This document shows, one piece after another, positions 8,749 through 18,004 of a DNA stretch of 51,145 bases; the stretch's first letter is position 1; each line of letters opens with the position of its first letter. Location: the NCBI GenBank assembly GCA_003697105.1, contig RFFQ01000186.1, positions 1 through 51,145 on the forward strand. Reading direction: 5' to 3'. Origin of the DNA: Gemmatimonadota bacterium (GTDB lineage: Bacteria; 4572-55; J002). The notes below the pieces were generated by a model that saw only the letters and a list, made by a program, of their open reading frames with translations, searched no databases and was not told the origin of the DNA. Position numbers and translations under genes: made by a program.

Positions 8749-10741
8749 TTTGCCTGCACTGCTAAATATCCGGCAAGAACTCGCTACCGCCGGTAAAACG
8801 GTCGTGTTTACCAATGGATGTTTTGATATTTTGCACCGGGGGCATGTGGACTATTTACAAGCCGCTAAAGCCCTGGGTGATGTGCTAATCGTGGGCGTCA
8901 ACAGTGATGCCTCTGTCCGGCGTCTCAAAGGTGAATATCGTCCCATCGTCCCGCAAGCGGACCGGGCTTTCATTTTGGCGGCACTTAAACCGGTTGATTA
9001 CGTGATCCTTTTTGAGGAAGATACCCCAGCAGAGTTGATCCGGAATATCGTACCGGATGTTTTGGTCAAGGGTGGTGATTATCCCATTGATCAGATCGTT
9101 GGGCGAGAGATTGTTTGGCAACACGGTGGGGAAGTAAAAACAATCCCACTCACGGCGGGTCGTGCCACAACCAATATCATTGAAAAAATTCGCCATATCT
9201 ACCATTCAACAGAGGGAGGTCGCATGTCTTATTTCGCCACTATCGAGAGTCTCGTTAAACAGGGCACCATTGAATCCGTGCTAAAACGTGGCTCGACTAA
9301 CAAAGAGGCTATCAAAGCCTTGCAGCAACTGCTTTTCCAACTTGGGTTTGGAAATGAATTGAACTGGGATAAATATGGTGCTGATGGTGATTACGGTGGC
9401 AGTTCCACGGCGGCGGTCAAAGCGTTTGCCGCTAAAAATGGAATTTCTGCTTCTGGTGAAGTGGTAACCACCACCATTGGACAAAAACTTTTGGATCGAT
9501 ATGCCATTTTAGATGACCTGCGCCACCTGAAAAGTGCGATTGACAAAGGCAAAGTGGAAGCCTTTCTGTATCGCGGTTCACCCCACAAAGAGGCGGTCGT
9601 TGCGTTGCAGACGTTGCTGAATGAGTTGGGTTATGGTGAGGAACTTAACTGGGATAAATACGGTGCTGATGGCAGTTATGGTGGCAGTTCCACGGCGGCG
9701 GTCAAGGCGTTTGCCGCTAAAGAAGGTTTTAGCAGTGATGGTACGAAGGTCACGGCGGCAATGGCACAGCGTATTGTCGATAAGCTTAGCACCTATTATG
9801 GCGATGGTTGGGAGGGTAGTGAGGTGGCGGTTCGTAGCGGTTCCGGTGACCTGACCATCAAGGAATATACCCGGCGGGGTCGCCAGCGCGTCTGTATCTC
9901 TGATGGTTCGGTGGAAAAAGAGTTTGTTAAATTTAAAAAGGGTGTTTACACCTATGGTAATCAAAAGGCGATTGATGTGGTCAATGCCAATCGGTCGCAA
10001 TTGACCCAACTGGGGCTAACGGATTCTGCCCTCAATGTGATGGTGGCTGTTTCGGAAAATGAAGGTAATCTCGATGCAATTAACACTTGGGATAACTCGT
10101 TCATGACGTTTGGTATGTTTCAATGGACGGTTGGCGCCCGAAATGACCCGGGTGAGCTGCCGGCACTTGTCAAAAAGATAAAAGATAAAGATGCGGCAGT
10201 TTTTCAAACCTATTTTGGCCAACATGGCTTGGATGTCGTCAACACGGATGCCATTTCTGGCTATTTTACCTTGAACGGTCACAAAATTGGCTCCGCGAGT
10301 GAAAAAGAGCGTTTTCGCACCTATGAATGGGCGTTTTACTTTTGGAAGTCCGGGCAAGACCCGCTGGTGCAAATGATCGAAATTCAACATGCCATGTCCC
10401 GGATTGATACCTTTTACCGTGCCCCTGCTTATAAAGTAAAAGGGTATTTTATCGCCGATTTGGTCACCTCCGAATATGGTGTTGGGTTGCTTCTGGATAA
10501 TCACGTCAACCGTCCCGGCTATGTGAAAGGGTGTCTGGAAGAGGCTCTGAAGCAAACCGGTTTGAGTAATCCGGCGGGATGGGGTACTGCCGAAGAGCGG
10601 CAGTTGATTGAAGCCTATCTTAAGATTCGCGAAACCTACGGACGTTATCCCATGACGCACGCCAGTAAACGGGCGGCGGTTACGAAAAAATATCTGGATA
10701 ACGGCACGATTTCAGATGAACGACATTCCTTTCAGTGGTAA
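8738..10741 (+). CDS. rfaE2: Heptose-1-phosphate adenylyltransferase read in frame into a peptidoglycan-binding, lysozyme-like protein
   Basis: Residues 1-162 are a complete heptose-1-phosphate adenylyltransferase, which transfers AMP to heptose 1-phosphate. It has [13 protein letters not shown] with the HxGH nucleotidyltransferase motif, LVKGGDY, and the usual C-terminus TNIIEKI. Stand-alone RfaE2 ends there at about 160 residues, but no stop codon occurs. The frame continues for 505 residues with two peptidoglycan-binding-type repeats and a lysozyme-like C-terminal domain. An ATG at 9224 after GGGAGG offers an internal start. The start at 8738 has GAGG upstream and overlaps rfaE1. Either this is a true fusion, a lost stop with two products, or a sequencing indel. 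A cytosolic LPS enzyme fused to a wall-acting domain makes little sense topologically, which favours two products. Confidence 0.8.
   Translation: MVIDLPALLNIRQELATAGKTVVFTNGCFDILHRGHVDYLQAAKALGDVLIVGVNSDASVRRLKGEYRPIVPQADRAFILAALKPVDYVILFEEDTPAELIRNIVPDVLVKGGDYPIDQIVGREIVWQHGGEVKTIPLTAGRATTNIIEKIRHIYHSTEGGRMSYFATIESLVKQGTIESVLKRGSTNKEAIKALQQLLFQLGFGNELNWDKYGADGDYGGSSTAAVKAFAAKNGISASGEVVTTTIGQKLLDRYAILDDLRHLKSAIDKGKVEAFLYRGSPHKEAVVALQTLLNELGYGEELNWDKYGADGSYGGSSTAAVKAFAAKEGFSSDGTKVTAAMAQRIVDKLSTYYGDGWEGSEVAVRSGSGDLTIKEYTRRGRQRVCISDGSVEKEFVKFKKGVYTYGNQKAIDVVNANRSQLTQLGLTDSALNVMVAVSENEGNLDAINTWDNSFMTFGMFQWTVGARNDPGELPALVKKIKDKDAAVFQTYFGQHGLDVVNTDAISGYFTLNGHKIGSASEKERFRTYEWAFYFWKSGQDPLVQMIEIQHAMSRIDTFYRAPAYKVKGYFIADLVTSEYGVGLLLDNHVNRPGYVKGCLEEALKQTGLSNPAGWGTAEERQLIEAYLKIRETYGRYPMTHASKRAAVTKKYLDNGTISDERHSFQW
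9224..10741 (+). CDS. Tandem peptidoglycan-binding domains plus lysozyme-like domain (probable independent product)
   Basis: Starting at the internal ATG (9224) with GGGAGG at 9214-9219, this gives 505 residues. Two repeats of the peptidoglycan_binding_1 type occupy about 10-92 and 105-188, each with [23 protein letters not shown] and [10 protein letters not shown]. After a linker (195-260) comes a domain with [14 protein letters not shown] and [10 protein letters not shown] (about 278-304). Its E-x-x-G plus FQW layout resembles lysozyme-fold hydrolases, with E278 or E280 as candidate catalytic acid. No signal peptide is seen, so export would need a holin, a contractile/type VI-like system, or cell lysis. 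No secretion genes are nearby. The fold call is inference; the repeats are plain in the sequence. A hairpin terminator follows. Confidence 0.7.
   Translation: MSYFATIESLVKQGTIESVLKRGSTNKEAIKALQQLLFQLGFGNELNWDKYGADGDYGGSSTAAVKAFAAKNGISASGEVVTTTIGQKLLDRYAILDDLRHLKSAIDKGKVEAFLYRGSPHKEAVVALQTLLNELGYGEELNWDKYGADGSYGGSSTAAVKAFAAKEGFSSDGTKVTAAMAQRIVDKLSTYYGDGWEGSEVAVRSGSGDLTIKEYTRRGRQRVCISDGSVEKEFVKFKKGVYTYGNQKAIDVVNANRSQLTQLGLTDSALNVMVAVSENEGNLDAINTWDNSFMTFGMFQWTVGARNDPGELPALVKKIKDKDAAVFQTYFGQHGLDVVNTDAISGYFTLNGHKIGSASEKERFRTYEWAFYFWKSGQDPLVQMIEIQHAMSRIDTFYRAPAYKVKGYFIADLVTSEYGVGLLLDNHVNRPGYVKGCLEEALKQTGLSNPAGWGTAEERQLIEAYLKIRETYGRYPMTHASKRAAVTKKYLDNGTISDERHSFQW
9362..9436 (+). repeat. First copy of a 75-bp intragenic repeat
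   Basis: This 75-base block encodes NWDKYGADG...[10 protein letters not shown] of the first peptidoglycan-binding repeat. It matches 9647-9721 at 69 of 75 positions, with a long identical run of 27 bases or more in the centre. Identity is much higher at DNA level than across the rest of the two domains, which suggests recent duplication or gene conversion. Confidence 0.75.
9647..9721 (+). repeat. Second copy of the 75-bp intragenic repeat
   Basis: Second copy, 285 bases downstream of the first and in the same frame, so recombination between them would delete exactly 95 codons and leave a one-repeat protein. Confidence 0.75.
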
Positions 10742-10765
10742 ATGAAACGGGTCAGATTTGGTAAC

Positions 10766-10806
10766 GCGGCGGCAAGATGATACCGTATAACGTCGCCGCT
10801 TTTTTA
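10766..10806 (+). terminator. Rho-independent terminator
   Basis: GCGGCG (10766-10771) pairs with CGCCGC (10794-10799) across a 22-base loop, and a run of seven T follows (10800-10806). It sits 25 bases after the stop of the fused gene and just ahead of rlmE. Confidence 0.6.
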
Positions 10807-10817
10807 TCGGGTTGGAT

Positions 10818-11513
10818 ATGGCAAAAAAAGCATGGCGCAAGCGCCAACATACTGAGAAGTACTTCAAACGGGCTAAAGCGGAGGGCTACCGTGCCCGTTC
10901 GGTCTATAAATTTGATGAGATTAACAAGAAATTTCGTCTGATCAAATCCGGTGATGTGGTATTAGACCTTGGCGCCGCACCGGGTAGTTGGAGCCAGATC
11001 GCGCAGAAAATTGTCGGAAAAACCGGTAAAGTGATTGCGGTTGACATCCAACCCATGTCACCAATCTCCGGTGTTACTATCATTCAAGGCGATGTTCGTG
11101 ATCCAGAAGTCCAGCAACATATCCGGCAACAGGCGGAACACCATTATTTTGATGCGGTTATTTCGGATATAGCGCCCAACACGACAGGCATTCCGCTGGC
11201 GGATCATGCACGATCCATTGAGCTAAGCCTGTTTGCTCTGGCAACTGCCATCCGGTGGCTGCGCCCGGGTGGGAATTTTATCACTAAAGTGTTTCAAGGC
11301 GAGGATTTCCCGCACTTGTTTAAGTTGACCCGGCGCTATTTTCGCCAAGTAAAATCGGTATCTCCTGCCGCCACTCGTAAGGAGAGTAAAGAGATTTTTA
11401 TGGTCGCTCATGGACTCCGTGCTCGGGCTGACCTGGACCCGCATCACGGTCTTATGGCACTACTCGCGCTTTCGCCCCAACCGGTTTCCGGCGACGAATC
11501 AAAAGGATGTTGA
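10818..11513 (+). CDS. rlmE: 23S rRNA (uridine-2'-O-)methyltransferase RlmE/FtsJ
   Basis: Methylates the ribose of U2552-equivalent in the A-loop of 23S rRNA using SAM, a late step of large-subunit assembly. The 231-residue protein has the SAM loop VLDLGAAPGSWSQ and the K-D-K-E catalytic tetrad typical of RrmJ: Lys in YRARSVYKFDE, Asp in VISDIAPN, Lys in ITKVFQGEDF and Glu in SKEIFMV. The ATG at 10818 (MAKKAWRKRQ) is preferred to the in-frame TTG at 10812. Length is slightly above E. coli RlmE. It stands alone after a terminator and is not next to ftsH here (ftsH lies at 20-22 kb). Confidence 0.93.
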   Translation: MAKKAWRKRQHTEKYFKRAKAEGYRARSVYKFDEINKKFRLIKSGDVVLDLGAAPGSWSQIAQKIVGKTGKVIAVDIQPMSPISGVTIIQGDVRDPEVQQHIRQQAEHHYFDAVISDIAPNTTGIPLADHARSIELSLFALATAIRWLRPGGNFITKVFQGEDFPHLFKLTRRYFRQVKSVSPAATRKESKEIFMVAHGLRARADLDPHHGLMALLALSPQPVSGDESKGC

Positions 11514-11523
11514 AAAAAAGTCA

Positions 11524-11552
11524 TTGCAAATTTGCCCCTAAAGGGTTATTTT
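11524..11552 (+). promoter_or_regulatory. Probable promoter for speD
   Basis: TTGCAA (11524-11529), 17-base spacer, TATTTT (11547-11552). It lies about 100 bases upstream of the speD start and would give a leader of about 90 nt that contains the hairpin at 11582-11610. Confidence 0.4.
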
Positions 11553-11581
11553 CCCCTGCTATCTCAACTTTTTTGGAGACG

Positions 11582-11610
11582 CCTAACGTGTTTATTTTGT
11601 GTACGTTAGG
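11582..11610 (+). promoter_or_regulatory. Perfect inverted repeat in the speD leader
   Basis: CCTAACGT (11582-11589) and ACGTTAGG (11603-11610) are perfect complements around a 13-base, U-rich loop. Two G-U pairs can extend the stem inwards. No clean T-run follows, so it is not an obvious terminator. It may be an operator or a leader structure controlling speD. Confidence 0.4.
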
Positions 11611-11649
11611 TATTACTTTGTTCAAATTTATTGAGGAGGTATCCATGCG

Positions 11650-12063
11650 ATGGCAAATCCGTCCACGACAAATGCGTTTGGTCCCCACCTGATGTTGGAC
11701 CTGAATGGGTGTAACCCCGAAAAATTGAAGGATTTCGACTTGATTTTTGATATTTTGAATGAATTACCAGACAAAATCGGCATGACCAAAATTACCCAAC
11801 CGTATGTTTTTAAATATTCCGGGCTTGTTCCTGAAGATAAAGGGATTACCGGCTTTGTAGTCATTGCCGAGAGCCACATTTCCATTCACACATTTCAGGA
11901 GAAAGATTACGTGTTTATCGATTTATTTTCCTGTAAAGATTTTGACTATGAGTACGCGAAAGAATATTTGATTAACGTTTTTGAATCCAAAAATCCGATG
12001 GTTTATACGACGATGCGCGGGCTTGATTTTCCCCGTCACAACGCCCCTACAAAAGATACTTGA
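11650..12063 (+). CDS. speD: S-adenosylmethionine decarboxylase proenzyme
   Basis: Makes decarboxylated SAM, the aminopropyl donor for spermidine. The 137-residue class 1b-type proenzyme self-cleaves between E74 and S75 in AESHISIHTF to form the pyruvoyl cofactor on the new alpha chain. S75, H80 and C95 (DLFSCK) keep the exact spacing of the processing and catalytic Ser-His-Cys set known from the Thermotoga enzyme (63-68-83). A strong GAGGAGGT (11632-11639) precedes the ATG at 11650. No spermidine synthase gene is in this window. The leader carries a perfect hairpin, and a bidirectional terminator follows. Confidence 0.94.
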   Translation: MANPSTTNAFGPHLMLDLNGCNPEKLKDFDLIFDILNELPDKIGMTKITQPYVFKYSGLVPEDKGITGFVVIAESHISIHTFQEKDYVFIDLFSCKDFDYEYAKEYLINVFESKNPMVYTTMRGLDFPRHNAPTKDT

Positions 12064-12151
12064 CTGGCGGCATCCCGTTATGTTCAACTACCTTCATTTA
12101 AAGAACATTATGGTTGACTGACGGCGAACAGATTCCGGTTATATCCACTAA

Positions 12152-12188
12152 AAAAGGAGTGCTAAACATCATGTTCAGCACTCCTTTT
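12152..12188. terminator. Bidirectional terminator between speD and the glycosyltransferase
   Basis: AAAAGGAGTGCT (12152-12163) and AGCACTCCTTTT (12177-12188) are perfect 12-bp complements. The A and T runs at the two ends allow it to work on both strands, ending speD (plus) and the convergent glycosyltransferase (minus). Confidence 0.85.
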
Positions 12189-12233
12189 GCGTATGTCCCG
12201 GCTCCCTCGCACAGCCGGGGTTATCCCGTATAG

Positions 12234-13481
12234 TTAATCTAACATGCCATGATTTTTTTCGATGGCGAGTTCATATACACCGAGTAGCATTTCTGCCTGT
12301 TTTACCGGATCGTACAAATTTTTTACCCGCTGGTACCCTTTTTCGGCGTATGTCGCGGCGAACGTTTCGGATCGCAACACCTCCATGATCTGTTTTGCCG
12401 CTCCTTGAGCATCTTTAGGCTCAAAATAGATGGCGGTATCCCCCATTGCCTCCTCGAAAGGTTCGATTCGAGAGGCAACTACCGGTTTTTTCATAATCTG
12501 GGCTTCAATTGATGAAATCCCGAAACCTTCTTGTGTACTCGGCATCAAGACCACGTCTGCGGCGCTATAAAGTTGGGGCATCTGTTCATCCGTGATTTGA
12601 TTTAGTAATAAATGCACCCGGTGGTACAGGTCGAGTTCTCCCAATCGATCATTGTATAGGCGTAACGCCTCGTTAATCCCTGCCGGATTTGCCGAGGAGC
12701 CGCCACTAATGACCAGATGCGCATTGGGAAACTCTTTTAGAATCAACGGCATTGCCATCATCGCTGTTTCAAATCCTTTACGGCGTTGGAGCCGGATGGG
12801 TGCCAAAATAACCTGATCGGAATCGGTTAAGCCTAACCGTTTACGGAACATGTCTCCCGGTATATTTTGATTAAATTTAACCGGACTGGCACTCGGGTTC
12901 ACGATGGTAATCAGTTTTTCAGGGATACCACCTTCAATGCAATGATTTGCCACATAATTACTTAAGACCACCACTTGAGCGACATTAGAGTTGGTATAAA
13001 AATTTTCGGCAGCTTGGGACATCTCCCGGCTGGGGAAATAGTCGGTAAAAAAGCCGTGAATGGAGTCCACATACGGGATATTATGGTATAAATTTAAGAT
13101 TTCCCCCGCGAATGTGGCTGTAAAATGGGTATGGATTACATCAATTTTATACTTTTTGATGAGAGGCAAGGCATCCATTACCAGTTGTAGGTTTTGCGCT
13201 CCCCAACCGGCGTGGTCATCGTTAGTACGCCACCCGCCAATTGCGTTATCTTCCACCGGATAGCTCCAAAAAATATCTTTAACGCTGGTACGGTGTACCT
13301 GTACCCCATCAATGATTTCATCCGGTGGTAAATCCAACCCATTGTTCGGTACAATCACGTGTACCCGGTGCCCTAAATTACATAATTCTCTGGCATTACT
13401 ATGGATATAGGTTTGAATTCCACCCGAAACCGGCAGGTAACTATGGGCTAATACGGCAATATTCAAAGAGACATCCGACAT
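12234..13481 (-). CDS. Glycosyltransferase family 4 (GT-B fold)
   Basis: A 415-residue retaining sugar transferase. It has the N-terminal glycine-rich acceptor loop (LPVSGGIQTY), a central hinge (PIRLQRRKGFETAM) and the C-terminal nucleotide-sugar site with the EX7E motif (EGFGISSIE). The layout matches PimA/GtfA-like GT4 enzymes that act at the cytoplasmic face on lipid- or polysaccharide-linked acceptors. The donor and acceptor cannot be told. The ATG at 13481 follows AGGGGG. It lies downstream of lon but behind a terminator, so it may have its own promoter. Its location in a protease block looks incidental. Confidence 0.88.
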   Translation of the reverse strand: MSDVSLNIAVLAHSYLPVSGGIQTYIHSNARELCNLGHRVHVIVPNNGLDLPPDEIIDGVQVHRTSVKDIFWSYPVEDNAIGGWRTNDDHAGWGAQNLQLVMDALPLIKKYKIDVIHTHFTATFAGEILNLYHNIPYVDSIHGFFTDYFPSREMSQAAENFYTNSNVAQVVVLSNYVANHCIEGGIPEKLITIVNPSASPVKFNQNIPGDMFRKRLGLTDSDQVILAPIRLQRRKGFETAMMAMPLILKEFPNAHLVISGGSSANPAGINEALRLYNDRLGELDLYHRVHLLLNQITDEQMPQLYSAADVVLMPSTQEGFGISSIEAQIMKKPVVASRIEPFEEAMGDTAIYFEPKDAQGAAKQIMEVLRSETFAATYAEKGYQRVKNLYDPVKQAEMLLGVYELAIEKNHGMLD

Positions 13482-13512
13482 GAATAAATCCCCCTACGTT
13501 GGGTGTGTACTA

Positions 13513-13542
13513 AAAAACCAGCGTGCTTCCACACTGGTTTTT
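13513..13542 (-). terminator. Terminator after lon
   Basis: AAAAACCAGCGTG (13513-13525) pairs with CACACTGGTTTTT (13530-13542) around the tetraloop CTTC, with one G-U pair. A-rich and T-rich flanks make it usable on either strand. It sits about 40 bases past the lon stop on the minus strand. Confidence 0.8.
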
Positions 13543-13582
13543 CATCAAAAACAAAACGACAGATACAATGGATAGTTGCGCT

Positions 13583-16030
13583 TCAATGGGCATAACGACC
13601 GGTATTTTCATGGAGCAATTCCCGATCATTTACTTCTGTTGTTGCCAGAGGGAAGACCTGTTCTGCATCTGTTGCCAACGCGATATTCAGCACCTCGTCC
13701 GCGGTGCTAGCCAAATGAATAATCAACCGTTTCCGGATCATTGCCGGAATTTCTTTGAGGTCTTTTTCATTTCGTTTGGGAATGATCACGGTTTTCAGAT
13801 CGGAACGCAAGGCGGCAACCAGTTTTTCATTCAATCCGCCAATTGGTAAAACATGACCCCGCAGGGTCATTTCCCCCGTCATCGCGATGTCATGGCGCAC
13901 CGGAATGTTGGTCAACGCGGAGACCAACGCCGTGGTGATCGTAATGCCGGCAGAGGGACCATCCTTTGGCACGGCGCCTTCCGGGATGTGGATATGGAGG
14001 TCTGTTGTTTCATGGAAATTGGGGTCAATCTTCAAAAATTCGGCGCGACTTCGAACATAACTAACTGCCGCTTTCGCCGATTCTTGCATGACTTCCCCTA
14101 GTTTACCGGTCAAGACGAGATTTCCTTTGCCTTTCAGCACGACCACTTCAATCGTGAGTACATCACCACCGACTTCGGTCCATGCCAAACCGGTTGCCGC
14201 TCCTACCCGATCCACTTTATCCACATCTGCCTCAAGAAATTTAGGGACACCCAAATACTGCTCCAAATTATTGGGTTGAATGCGATACCGTTTAGACCTT
14301 TTTTTGCCGGCAACTTTCCGTGCCGTTTTGCGACAAATATGCGCAATCTCCCGTTCCAGATTTCGCACACCAGCTTCTCGGGTGTAGGCATGAATTAATT
14401 GGTGAATGGCTTTGTCCGAAAAGGTGAGTACCTTCTCGGATAACCCATGCTCTTTCAACTGCTTTGGTATTAAAAAGTGTTTGGCAATTGCAATTTTTTC
14501 GTGATCCAGATAGCCCGGTAACCGGATAATCTCCATCCGGTCCTGGAGCGGTAGGGGGATGCCGTACAAGGAATTAGCCGTGGTGATAAACATCACTTCG
14601 GATAAGTCGAAGTCCACATCTAGGTAGTGGTCATTAAAGGTTTTATTCTGTTCGGGGTCAAGCACTTCCAATAGGGCGGAGGTGGGGTCTCCCCGAAAGT
14701 CAGCCCCCATTTTGTCCACTTCGTCCAGTAAGAAGACCGGATTTTTAGAGCCGGCTCGTTTCAAGGATTGAATGATCCGCCCGGGCATTGAGCCAATGTA
14801 GGTGCGGCGGTGACCGCGAATTTCCGCTTCGTCTCGCACCCCTCCTAGTGAAATTCGGACAAATTCACGTCCTAGCGCCCGAGCGATGGAGCGCCCTAAA
14901 GATGTCTTCCCCACGCCAGGGGGACCAACCAAGCACAAAATAGGACCCTTCATGTGATCCACTAATTTCAGTACCGCCAGATATTCCAAAATGCGTTCTT
15001 TGACCTTTTCTAAGCCATAATGATCTTCATTGAGGATTGTCTCTGCCCGTTCCAAATCCAGATTATCGGGAGTCCGAATTGCCCACGGCATGGAGATCAA
15101 CCAATCCAAATAGTTTCGTATGACGGTACTTTCCGGGGACATCGGTGGTGTCTTTTTGAATTTATCCAGTTCTTTGAGGGCTTTTTCTTCCGCTTCTGGA
15201 CTCATTTTGGCGTTCTGGATGGCTTGTCTTAGCTCATTTACTTCATCAGCGACTTCTTCGTAGCCATCTTCGCGTCCTAATTCGCGGTTGATTACCTTCA
15301 ATTGCTCTTGAAGATAAAACTCCTTTTGGCTTTTTTGCATTCGGTCTCGAACTTCATCTTCAATCTGCTTTTCCAGTTCCAAAATTTCAATCTCTTTGGA
15401 AAGTGCTAGCATCAGGGATTCAAGTTGCTCGGAAATATCATTCATCTCTAAAATCTTTTGTTTTTCAGCAACGCCGATAGCGGTATAAGCCGAGATCAAA
15501 TTAACCAGATGGTTGGCATCATGTAGGTTTCCGACTGAAATTAGAATTTCATCGGGGATGCGGGGATTGAGTTTAACATACTGGACAAATTGCCCCATGG
15601 CACTGCGCAACAATGCCGATACGCGTTTATCGGAGGGGGATGGGGGAGTGTCTTCAATCAATTCAATCCGTGCCATGAGGTATTCTGGATGGGGTAAAAA
15701 TCGCTGAATGCGGGCACGTTTGATACCTTCGATAAGGACTTTCAACGTACCGTCTGGCAAGCGGAGAATTTGAACGACTTTGGCAACGGTACCAATACGA
15801 TACATATCGACCCGGGACGGGTTCATGACCTCGGAGTTTTTTTGGGTTACTAGCAAAATCAACCGGGGGTCTTCATTTTCCATCACTTTTTCCAAAGCAA
15901 GGACTGAGGAATCTCGCCCGACCAACAGGGGCATTACCATATTCGGGAAGATCACAATGTCTCGCAAAGGTAAGATGGGTAATCGATCTGGGATATGTTG
16001 CATGTTTTCAAATTGATTTAAGAAATCCAT
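13583..16030 (-). CDS. lon: ATP-dependent protease Lon
   Basis: An 815-residue cytosolic AAA+ protease that degrades misfolded and regulatory proteins. The N-terminal substrate-binding domain starts at [23 protein letters not shown], followed by a coiled-coil region, the AAA+ domain with Walker [10 protein letters not shown] and Walker B (FLLDEVDK), and the C-terminal protease domain. The Ser-Lys dyad is present: Ser in KDGPSAGIT and Lys in [10 protein letters not shown]. The length is typical of LonA. The ATG at 16030 is preceded by AAGGA. It is the last gene of a tig-clpP-clpX-lon series, a common bacterial order, but a hairpin separates it from clpX. Confidence 0.97.
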   Translation of the reverse strand: MDFLNQFENMQHIPDRLPILPLRDIVIFPNMVMPLLVGRDSSVLALEKVMENEDPRLILLVTQKNSEVMNPSRVDMYRIGTVAKVVQILRLPDGTLKVLIEGIKRARIQRFLPHPEYLMARIELIEDTPPSPSDKRVSALLRSAMGQFVQYVKLNPRIPDEILISVGNLHDANHLVNLISAYTAIGVAEKQKILEMNDISEQLESLMLALSKEIEILELEKQIEDEVRDRMQKSQKEFYLQEQLKVINRELGREDGYEEVADEVNELRQAIQNAKMSPEAEEKALKELDKFKKTPPMSPESTVIRNYLDWLISMPWAIRTPDNLDLERAETILNEDHYGLEKVKERILEYLAVLKLVDHMKGPILCLVGPPGVGKTSLGRSIARALGREFVRISLGGVRDEAEIRGHRRTYIGSMPGRIIQSLKRAGSKNPVFLLDEVDKMGADFRGDPTSALLEVLDPEQNKTFNDHYLDVDFDLSEVMFITTANSLYGIPLPLQDRMEIIRLPGYLDHEKIAIAKHFLIPKQLKEHGLSEKVLTFSDKAIHQLIHAYTREAGVRNLEREIAHICRKTARKVAGKKRSKRYRIQPNNLEQYLGVPKFLEADVDKVDRVGAATGLAWTEVGGDVLTIEVVVLKGKGNLVLTGKLGEVMQESAKAAVSYVRSRAEFLKIDPNFHETTDLHIHIPEGAVPKDGPSAGITITTALVSALTNIPVRHDIAMTGEMTLRGHVLPIGGLNEKLVAALRSDLKTVIIPKRNEKDLKEIPAMIRKRLIIHLASTADEVLNIALATDAEQVFPLATTEVNDRELLHENTGRYAH

Positions 16031-16062
16031 GTAAATCCTTAATTGTTATTTTTTTGATGAAA

Positions 16063-16087
16063 AACCCAGTGATTGTCTCACTGGGTT
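16063..16087 (-). terminator. Terminator or attenuator between clpX and lon
   Basis: AACCCAGTGA (16063-16072) and TCACTGGGTT (16078-16087) form a perfect 10-bp stem with a 5-base loop. On the minus strand it is followed by TTTT and, a little further, another T-rich run. It would reduce read-through from clpX into lon. Confidence 0.7.
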
Positions 16088-16124
16088 ATCGAAACAGAAT
16101 CATACTTATGACGGATAGCGGTGG

Positions 16125-17402
16125 TTACGCGAGTTTTTTCTCTGCTTCCTCGCCACGGAATAAGTATAATGGGTCGCTTTTGCGAAAGATAACATCTTTG
16201 GAAATCAGGCACTCTTCGATATTTTTGCGGGAAGGTAATTCATACATAATATCGATCATCACGCTTTCCATAATGGATCGCAAGCCGCGGGCGCCGGTGC
16301 CGCGTTTGATGGCGGATTGGGCGACGGCTTTCAGGGCATCCTCGGCAAAATTCAAGCGAACCCCTTCCATTTCAAACATCTTTTTGTACTGTTTGGTCAG
16401 TGCATTTTTGGGGCGCGTCAGAATATCCACCAAGGCGGCTTCGTCGAGTTCATCAAGAGTGGCAATCACCGGTAACCGTCCGATAAGTTCAGGTATCAAG
16501 CCGAAAGCCAGCAGGTCTTCCGCTTCCAGATGGACTAAAATCTCACTAAGGGGTTTACCTTCAAACGATTCGGGTTTTGCATTAAATCCGACCGCATTGC
16601 GTCCTAAGCGGTGTGCGACGTGGTCTTCCAGATGTACAAAAGCGCCACCGCAAATAAAAAGGATGTTCCGCGTATCAATTTGGACATATTCCTGATGCGG
16701 GTGTTTCCGTCCCCCTTTGGGCGGAACATTGACGACGGTGCCCTCTAGCATTTTTAAGAGGGCTTGTTGGACACCTTCTCCGGAAACATCGCGCGTAATT
16801 GAGGGGCTATCACTTTTCCGGCTAATTTTATCGATTTCATCGATGTACACCACGCCAATTTGAGCTTTTTCCACGTCATAGTCCGCAACTTGAAGCAAGC
16901 GCACCAAAATATTTTCCACATCTTCGCCGACATATCCGGCTTCAGTCAAGGTGGTGGCATCTACGATGGTAAACGGTACTTCCAGCATTTTTGCCAATGT
17001 TTGCGCCAGCAGGGTTTTGCCGGTACCGGTGGGTCCGATCAGCAGGATATTACTTTTTTCGAGTTCCACGTCTTCGGTATCATCAATCCGGTTGGTATAT
17101 TTGGCTGAAAGGCTGATGCGTTTGTAGTGGTTATACACCGCAACAGATAAGACCCGTTTTGCGCGATCCTGCCCGATGATGTATTCATCCAACATTTGCT
17201 TGATAGCGGTGGGTGTCGGTAATTCTCGCCGGTCGAGGGGTTTTTCCATGCCCAATTCTTCGTTCAGAATCTCATTACAGAGCGTGACACACTCATTGCA
17301 AATATACACATCTGGTCCGGAGACCATTCGTTCCACTTCATTCTCTTTTCGCCCACAAAACGAGCATTTGACATTTCGAACCTGGCGGTGGTAACGTGCC
17401 AC
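16125..17402 (-). CDS. clpX: ATP-dependent Clp protease ATP-binding subunit ClpX
   Basis: Unfoldase ring that feeds substrates to ClpP. The 425-residue protein has an N-terminal zinc finger (C13, C16, C35, C38 in CSFCG...CNEC), Walker A GPTGTGKT near residue 120, the pore-loop motif GYVGEDVEN, the sensor region [10 protein letters not shown] and the C-terminal small domain ([10 protein letters not shown]). The loop that docks on ClpP, IGF in E. coli, appears as VGF (RNAVGFNA). The start is GTG at 17402 with GGGAGG six bases upstream. It follows clpP by 14 bases. Assignment is firm. Confidence 0.97.
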   Translation of the reverse strand: MARYHRQVRNVKCSFCGRKENEVERMVSGPDVYICNECVTLCNEILNEELGMEKPLDRRELPTPTAIKQMLDEYIIGQDRAKRVLSVAVYNHYKRISLSAKYTNRIDDTEDVELEKSNILLIGPTGTGKTLLAQTLAKMLEVPFTIVDATTLTEAGYVGEDVENILVRLLQVADYDVEKAQIGVVYIDEIDKISRKSDSPSITRDVSGEGVQQALLKMLEGTVVNVPPKGGRKHPHQEYVQIDTRNILFICGGAFVHLEDHVAHRLGRNAVGFNAKPESFEGKPLSEILVHLEAEDLLAFGLIPELIGRLPVIATLDELDEAALVDILTRPKNALTKQYKKMFEMEGVRLNFAEDALKAVAQSAIKRGTGARGLRSIMESVMIDIMYELPSRKNIEECLISKDVIFRKSDPLYLFRGEEAEKKLA

Positions 17403-17416
17403 GTTAAACCTCCCTT

Positions 17417-18004
17417 TTATTTTTCGGGCTTCAAAATTTGGTCAACAATACCGTAATCCATGGCTTCTTGAGCTTGCATAAAGAAATTTCGTTCGGTGTC
17501 TTTCTCGATTTGCTCAATTGATTGTCCGGTGTGTTCTGACAAGATTTCGTTTAAGCGGTTACGAATATTGAGGATTTCTTTGGCATGGATTTCAATATCG
17601 GATGCTTGTCCCTGAACACCACCCCATGGTTGGTGGATCATGACCCGAGAGTGGGGCAAGGCAAAACGTTTGCCTTTTGTACCGGCGGCGAGTAGTACGG
17701 CACCCATACTTGCACATTGTCCAACGCAGATGGTGGAGACATCGGCTTTAATCACTTGCATTGTGTCATAAATCGCCAATCCGGCAGTGACGCTACCTCC
17801 GGGGCTGCTGATATACAAGTGAATATCTTTTTCAGGGTTTTCGGCTTCAAGGTGAAGTAGTTGGGCGACCACTAAGCTTGCCGTTGTATCTTCAATGACG
17901 GTATTCAGAAAGACAATCCGTTCTTTCAGGAGACGGGAGAAAATGTCAAATGCGCGTTCGCCTCGTCCAGTTTGTTCCAGAACCATGGGTACATAAAAGC
18001 TCAT
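17417..18004 (-). CDS. clpP: ATP-dependent Clp protease proteolytic subunit with an Asn in the catalytic triad
   Basis: Barrel-shaped peptidase partner of ClpX, 195 residues. The nucleophile S99 (GQCASMGA) and H124 (VMIHQPWGG) are present. The third triad residue, D171 in mature E. coli ClpP (in DTERDRF), aligns without gaps to N173 here (DTERNFF), encoded AAT at 17486-17488. The spacing from His to this residue is 49, as in E. coli. A Ser-His-Asn triad has been described for Listeria ClpP1, which has low activity alone and works with a second ClpP. The start ATG overlaps the tig stop (ATGA). It may need a canonical ClpP encoded elsewhere, or the Asn may be tolerated. Confidence 0.96.
   Translation of the reverse strand: MSFYVPMVLEQTGRGERAFDIFSRLLKERIVFLNTVIEDTTASLVVAQLLHLEAENPEKDIHLYISSPGGSVTAGLAIYDTMQVIKADVSTICVGQCASMGAVLLAAGTKGKRFALPHSRVMIHQPWGGVQGQASDIEIHAKEILNIRNRLNEILSEHTGQSIEQIEKDTERNFFMQAQEAMDYGIVDQILKPEK

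Noticed and set aside
11507-11692. 61-codon frame overlapping the speD start
   Set aside because: It has no ribosome site of its own and covers the promoter, hairpin and speD start.
13583-18004. One single transcript tig-clpP-clpX-lon
   Set aside because: A perfect 10-bp hairpin with T-rich flank separates clpX and lon, so full co-transcription is doubtful.
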